From B46-G9 sp964548365 (GTDB lineage: Bacteria; Desulfobacterota; DSM-4660; Desulfatiglandales; Desulfatiglandaceae): 64,000 nt of DNA. A program made the translations under genes and the position numbers. Under the pieces are notes generated by a model, which was not told the DNA's origin, ran no database searches, and was given only the letters and a program-made list of their open reading frames with translations. Positions 60,987 through 64,000 of this stretch are shown here, piece after piece (positions within the stretch are counted from its first letter, which is position 1; every line of letters starts with the position of its first letter). Where the stretch lies: positions 23,288-87,287 of the forward strand of contig CAZJRD010000007.1 in NCBI GenBank assembly GCA_964548365.1, written 5' to 3'.

Positions 60987-61832
60987 CTATCTTTTTTTGT
61001 TCTGTTCCTCGCTCGATACCTTTTTCCTCAGGATGACAAGGACTTCTTCCAGTCTCGAAAAATCTACTGCAGGCTTCACCGTGATGTGTTTGAAGAGATC
61101 GCCGGGAGAGTCCTCCACATGAATGACTTGTCCAATGGGGATTCCTTTTGGGTAGACCCCACCGAGCCCCGAAGTAACAACTTTGTCTCCTTCCTGCACG
61201 TCGCTCGTCTTGATCATATAGTCAAGGCTGCACGTTTCTCTGCCGAGGCCGCGCACCATTCCCCTATCCCTGGATCTCTGAATGAGGGAGTCTACAGCGC
61301 TGTTCTGGTCTATCAGCAACAGGATCTTCGCATAGTGGGGGGACACTGAAACGACCCTTCCCACAACACCGGAGGCGTTTACCACGGGCATATCCATACT
61401 GATTTCCGCACTGGTTCCTTTGTCTATGATAACAGATTTGAACCAACCGGTCGGATCGAGGCCAATAACCTGTGCGGCGACTGCCGGGATATTAAGAGAC
61501 TGCTTGAATTGCAAAAGGGCCTTGAGCCGGTCATAGGTGAAAAGCTGCTCACGGTACCGGCTGTTTTCCACCTTGAGCGCATCAACTTCCCGCTTGAGGG
61601 CTGTATTTTCTCTGCGGACATTTACCAGAAAAAAATAGTTGGACCAGAAATCTTCTGTCCACGCCACAGTCCGCTGGAAGAGCCTTTCAATAGGGACGGT
61701 CACCTCAATCACAATCTGCTCAAGAGGATTCCATTGCCCTTTTTGCCCAGAGTTCATGGAAAGCAAGAGCAGAAAAAAGGCAATAAAAAAAACCCACAGG
61801 AGGGTTCTGGAATTCTGTGGCAACCCTTTCAA
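60987..61832 (-). CDS. mreC: Rod shape-determining protein MreC
   Basis: This 281-residue protein has an N-terminal membrane segment (about 9-27), a coiled coil (about 60-95), and two periplasmic beta domains with the family segments AQVIGLDPTGWFKSVIIDKGTSAEI and MPVVNASGVVGRVVSVSPHYAKILLLIDQNSAVDSLIQRSRDRG. It links MreB to the wall synthesis enzymes outside the membrane. The gene is 95 bases downstream of mreB. Confidence 0.95.
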   Translation of the reverse strand: MKGLPQNSRTLLWVFFIAFFLLLLSMNSGQKGQWNPLEQIVIEVTVPIERLFQRTVAWTEDFWSNYFFLVNVRRENTALKREVDALKVENSRYREQLFTYDRLKALLQFKQSLNIPAVAAQVIGLDPTGWFKSVIIDKGTSAEISMDMPVVNASGVVGRVVSVSPHYAKILLLIDQNSAVDSLIQRSRDRGMVRGLGRETCSLDYMIKTSDVQEGDKVVTSGLGGVYPKGIPIGQVIHVEDSPGDLFKHITVKPAVDFSRLEEVLVILRKKVSSEEQNKKR

Positions 61833-61927
61833 TGGCGAATAATTTCTCCTTTATGACCAGGATAGAGAAAAAGGGTATGCTCTCTATTGGAAACGCACTC
61901 ATGCCTGCACTGTCTTGTCAACAGGCC

Positions 61928-62962
61928 CTACCGAATGGTAACCTCTTTCAAAATAGCGATGTTGTCCAGGGCCTTCCCTGACCCAAGCACCACTGTTGAG
62001 AGCGGATCTTCAGTGATGGTAATAGGCAATTTTGTTTCTTCCCTTAAGAGTTCATCCAGATTCTTGAGCAGCGATCCTCCTCCGGTCAGGACGATTCCCT
62101 TATCAACAATATCGGCCGCCAGTTCCGGAGGAGTCTGTTCCAGAGCGATGCGGACGGTTTCAACGATGGTCTCCACCTGTTCAGTGATAGAGTTCCTGAT
62201 CTCGTCAGAATCTATGGTCAATATTTTCGGAATCCCGGTGACCAAGTCACGCCCCTTTACCTCGATCGTTTCAATCTGCTCACTCGGATAGGCATTCCCG
62301 ATGGTCGTTTTGATAATCTCAGACGTCCGAATGCCAATCAACAGATTGTATTTCCGCTTGATGTACTGCAGGATCGCCTCATCCATCTTGTCACCGCCAA
62401 CTCGAACAGACTTGCTGTACACAATTCCCGCAAGAGAAATGACAGCCACTTCGGTGGTTCCTCCTCCGATATCCACGACCATGTTGCAGGTGGGCTCCGT
62501 AATAGGCAATCCCGCGCCGATGGCTGCCGCCATGGGTTCCTCGATCAGGAAAACCTCCCTTGCCCCGGCTGATTCTGCCGATTCCCGCACTGCCCGTTTT
62601 TCAACCTGGGTAATACCACTGGGTACACAAATGATAATCCTCGGCCTGACCAGGGTTCGTCTATTGTGGACCTTTCTGATAAAGTGTCTCAGCATAGCCT
62701 CGGTGATTTCAAAATCAGCAATAACGCCATCTTTCATGGGACGAATAGCAACGATGTTTCCGGGGGTCCTGCCCAGCATCATTTTTGCTTCTTTTCCCAC
62801 CGCTAACACTTTGCTCATCCCGCGGCCGTCCTTCCTTACCGCCACAACGGAAGGCTCACTCAGTACGATTCCTTTCCCTTTCACATACACAAGGGTATTA
62901 GCTGTCCCCAGGTCGATGGCCAAATCATTGGAGAAAATACCGAGGATGGGATCTAAGAGCAT
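61928..62962 (-). CDS. mreB: Rod shape-determining protein MreB
   Basis: This 344-residue actin-like protein has the nucleotide-binding motifs DLGTANTLVYVKGKG (phosphate 1), MVVDIGGGTTEVAVISL (phosphate 2) and VLTGGGSLLKNLDELL (adenosine). It forms filaments under the inner membrane that guide wall synthesis. AAAGGAG precedes the ATG. It is the first gene of the leftward shape operon and diverges from rpmH. The minus-strand promoter in the 137-base gap was not clearly identified. Confidence 0.98.
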   Translation of the reverse strand: MLLDPILGIFSNDLAIDLGTANTLVYVKGKGIVLSEPSVVAVRKDGRGMSKVLAVGKEAKMMLGRTPGNIVAIRPMKDGVIADFEITEAMLRHFIRKVHNRRTLVRPRIIICVPSGITQVEKRAVRESAESAGAREVFLIEEPMAAAIGAGLPITEPTCNMVVDIGGGTTEVAVISLAGIVYSKSVRVGGDKMDEAILQYIKRKYNLLIGIRTSEIIKTTIGNAYPSEQIETIEVKGRDLVTGIPKILTIDSDEIRNSITEQVETIVETVRIALEQTPPELAADIVDKGIVLTGGGSLLKNLDELLREETKLPITITEDPLSTVVLGSGKALDNIAILKEVTIR

Positions 62963-63027
62963 CTTTTTCTCCTTTCCAGACCACTGCTGTGCCTCCGTGA
63001 GAGGGGCAAATTGCAGGTGGTTTTATC

Positions 63028-63055
63028 TTGACAATAGTTTAAGAACATGGTTAAT
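63028..63055 (+). promoter_or_regulatory. Predicted sigma70 promoter for rpmH-rnpA
   Basis: A perfect TTGACA (63028-63033) and GTTAAT (63050-63055, four of six matches) are 16 bases apart. The expected start is about 40 bases before the rpmH ATG. Strong -35 sequences are typical for ribosomal protein genes. Confidence 0.6.
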
Positions 63056-63099
63056 TTTCCATTTACATTTATTTCAACCCCAAAAGGACTCGAAGAACC

Positions 63100-63234
63100 A
63101 TGAAGAGGACGTACCAACCGAGCAATATTAAAAGGGCACGCACCCATGGGTTTCGCATCAGGATGCGAACAAAAGGCGGCATGAACGTTTTGAGAAGAAG
63201 GAGAGCGAAGGGCCGAAAACGCTTGGCCGTTTAG
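63100..63234 (+). CDS. rpmH: 50S ribosomal protein L34
   Basis: This 44-residue, highly basic protein carries the full L34 pattern: start MKRTYQPSNIKRARTHGFRI, then RMRTKGGMNVLRRRRAKGRK and the end RLAV. The gene is short enough to be missed by length filters. It is followed by rnpA after three bases, the standard order. The dnaA gene that often precedes it is replaced here by the divergent mreB operon. Confidence 0.97.
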   Translation: MKRTYQPSNIKRARTHGFRIRMRTKGGMNVLRRRRAKGRKRLAV

Positions 63235-63237
63235 TTC

Positions 63238-63609
63238 ATGCCTTTCAAGCTCGACCCAATGGCCTTCATTATTATGGGAAATTACTCGTTCTCAAAAAAT
63301 GAAAGGTTATTGAAACGGAGTCAATTTGTCAATCTAAATCGGTCGGGTAAACGCGTTCATGGGCCGCATTTTGTCATCATACTGAAAGAAAACGGACTGG
63401 GCATTACAAGACTGGGGGTCACCGTAACAAAAAAGACAGGTTGCGCCGCTAAAAGAAACAGGATCAAGAGGCTCGTAAGAGAATACTTCAGGCTCAATAA
63501 AGCGCGCTTCCCCCAAGGATACGATGTCGTTATCGCAGCGAAGAAGGATGCCAACAAACTGGATCTTAGGGATTTGCAAAGGGAACTCAACAACGTCATG
63601 TTTTCCTGA
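63238..63609 (+). CDS. rnpA: Ribonuclease P protein component
   Basis: This basic protein of up to 123 residues has the RNase P signature region (AAKRNRIKRLVREYFRLNKA) and the early FSKNERLLKRSQF motif. It binds the RNase P RNA and helps cleave tRNA precursors. The start is uncertain: ATG at 63238 gives a 12-residue extension before MGNYSFSKNE at 63274, where most family members begin; neither has a clear ribosome-binding site. It lies between rpmH and yidD. Confidence 0.95.
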   Translation: MPFKLDPMAFIIMGNYSFSKNERLLKRSQFVNLNRSGKRVHGPHFVIILKENGLGITRLGVTVTKKTGCAAKRNRIKRLVREYFRLNKARFPQGYDVVIAAKKDANKLDLRDLQRELNNVMFS

Positions 63610-63835
63610 GAGGGCCCTTTTTCAATGGAGATATCTTCCTATCGCCTTGATAGGATTATATCAGAAATTCATTTCACCTCTTTTGCCTCCTTCCTGTCGT
63701 TTTTATCCCTCTTGTTCGGTGTACGCCCGTCAGGCCTTTGAAAAATACGGCGTTTGCAAGGGCGGATTCCTGGCCCTCATCAGGGTCCTGAAATGTCACC
63801 CGCTGCATCCTGGTGGCTATGATCCCTTGCGGTAA
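63524..63835 (+). CDS. yidD: Membrane protein insertion efficiency factor YidD
   Basis: The C-terminal 65 residues match YidD closely: LPIALIGLYQKFISPLLPPS, CRFYPSCSVYARQAFEKYG and CHPLHPGGYDPLR. The upstream end is a problem. No ATG, GTG or TTG stands just before the conserved part, and the first in-frame ATGs (63524, 63548) lie inside rnpA, overlapping it by 62-86 bases. The true start may be a rare codon near 63620 or one of these overlapping ATGs. YidD helps YidC insert membrane proteins; yidC is expected next but is not in the window. Confidence 0.88.
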   Translation: MSLSQRRRMPTNWILGICKGNSTTSCFPERALFQWRYLPIALIGLYQKFISPLLPPSCRFYPSCSVYARQAFEKYGVCKGGFLALIRVLKCHPLHPGGYDPLR

Positions 63836-63884
63836 CGGAAAACAACTGTGGACACTCTCGGTGCCGGTTGTTTCTCCCACTTTA

Positions 63885-64000
63885 GAGCCGGTTTCAAAGG
63901 GTTCAATTTTGTTCGAGGTCAAGTCGAAGATCCCGGACTTTGAGTGGGGAAAGGCGATCCCGCCATGGCGGGATTAACCACAGGAATATTAGGTGATATT
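63885..64000. repeat. Family 1 inverted-repeat element, copy D (cut by the right edge)
   Basis: It begins GAGCCGGTTTCAAAG and continues with the reverse complement of the right half of copies A and C, including the GAGGTCAAGTCGAAGATCCC block and the ATCCCGCCATGGCGGGATT palindrome. Its orientation is opposite to copies A-C. The window ends inside it. It follows yidD by 49 bases, probably in the yidD-yidC gap. Confidence 0.8.

Noticed and set aside
62963..63099. Replication origin next to rpmH
   Set aside because: No DnaA-box sequences (TTATNCACA) or AT-rich unwinding repeats are visible, and dnaA is not adjacent.
62301..63131. Open frame of 276 codons on the plus strand across mreB and its upstream gap
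   Set aside because: Mostly antisense to mreB; Ser- and Pro-rich without a fold, and it would overlap rpmH.

Overview
The window looks like a chromosomal segment of an anaerobic deltaproteobacterium (Desulfobacterota type). This is inferred from gene content, not from a marker gene. The signs are a split F-type ATP synthase operon with paired b and b' subunits and no a or c genes, BadF/HgdC-type activase proteins, a TAXI-type TRAP transporter, TSUP permeases beside a TIGR02186 protein, many NtrC-type and receiver-only regulators, and an rpmH-rnpA-yidD block next to a Rod/Mre cluster. No rRNA, tRNA, CRISPR array, insertion sequence or phage gene was found.

Bases 1-21.4 kb hold a signalling and stress array. 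A leftward set (SLC13/RCK_C permease, two cytidylate-kinase-like proteins, a lone receiver, and a sensor kinase cut by the window edge) diverges from a rightward set. The rightward set opens with a sensor kinase and an NtrC-type sigma54 activator. It is followed by a -24/-12 promoter with two upstream palindromes and then about 13 kb of co-directional genes: five universal-stress-like proteins (one of them a cytidylate-kinase-like/Usp/membrane fusion), two TSUP permeases, two more lone receivers, a second sensor kinase, a TIGR02186 membrane protein, a PEP-synthase-like protein with an unusual C-terminus, and a histone-deacetylase-family enzyme. The repeated pairing of receiver plus Usp suggests cassette duplication. 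This array is the best candidate for an undescribed system.

Bases 21.5-28.9 kb encode a TetR-controlled envelope export set (LolA-like protein, two FtsX-type permeases, LolD-type ATPase, outer-membrane barrel) that diverges from a cyclase-FHA protein. Bases 29.2-33.3 kb encode a lipoprotein and a TAXI-TRAP transporter. Next come a penicillin-acylase-family hydrolase, an M48 peptidase with TPRs, RNase G and a two-gene activase/dehydratase-like pair.

Bases 44.6-63.8 kb are housekeeping genes: polA, rny, zapA, zapB, the F1 and stator part of ATP synthase (atpC-D-G-A-H-F-F'), a bactofilin, rodA, mrdA, mreD, mreC, mreB (all leftward), then rpmH, rnpA and yidD rightward.

Intergenic gaps across the window carry several families of short non-coding elements with terminal inverted repeats. 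Family 1 has four copies, two of them inside the atp operon. Some copies end exactly at, or contribute bases to, the stop codon of the neighbouring gene.
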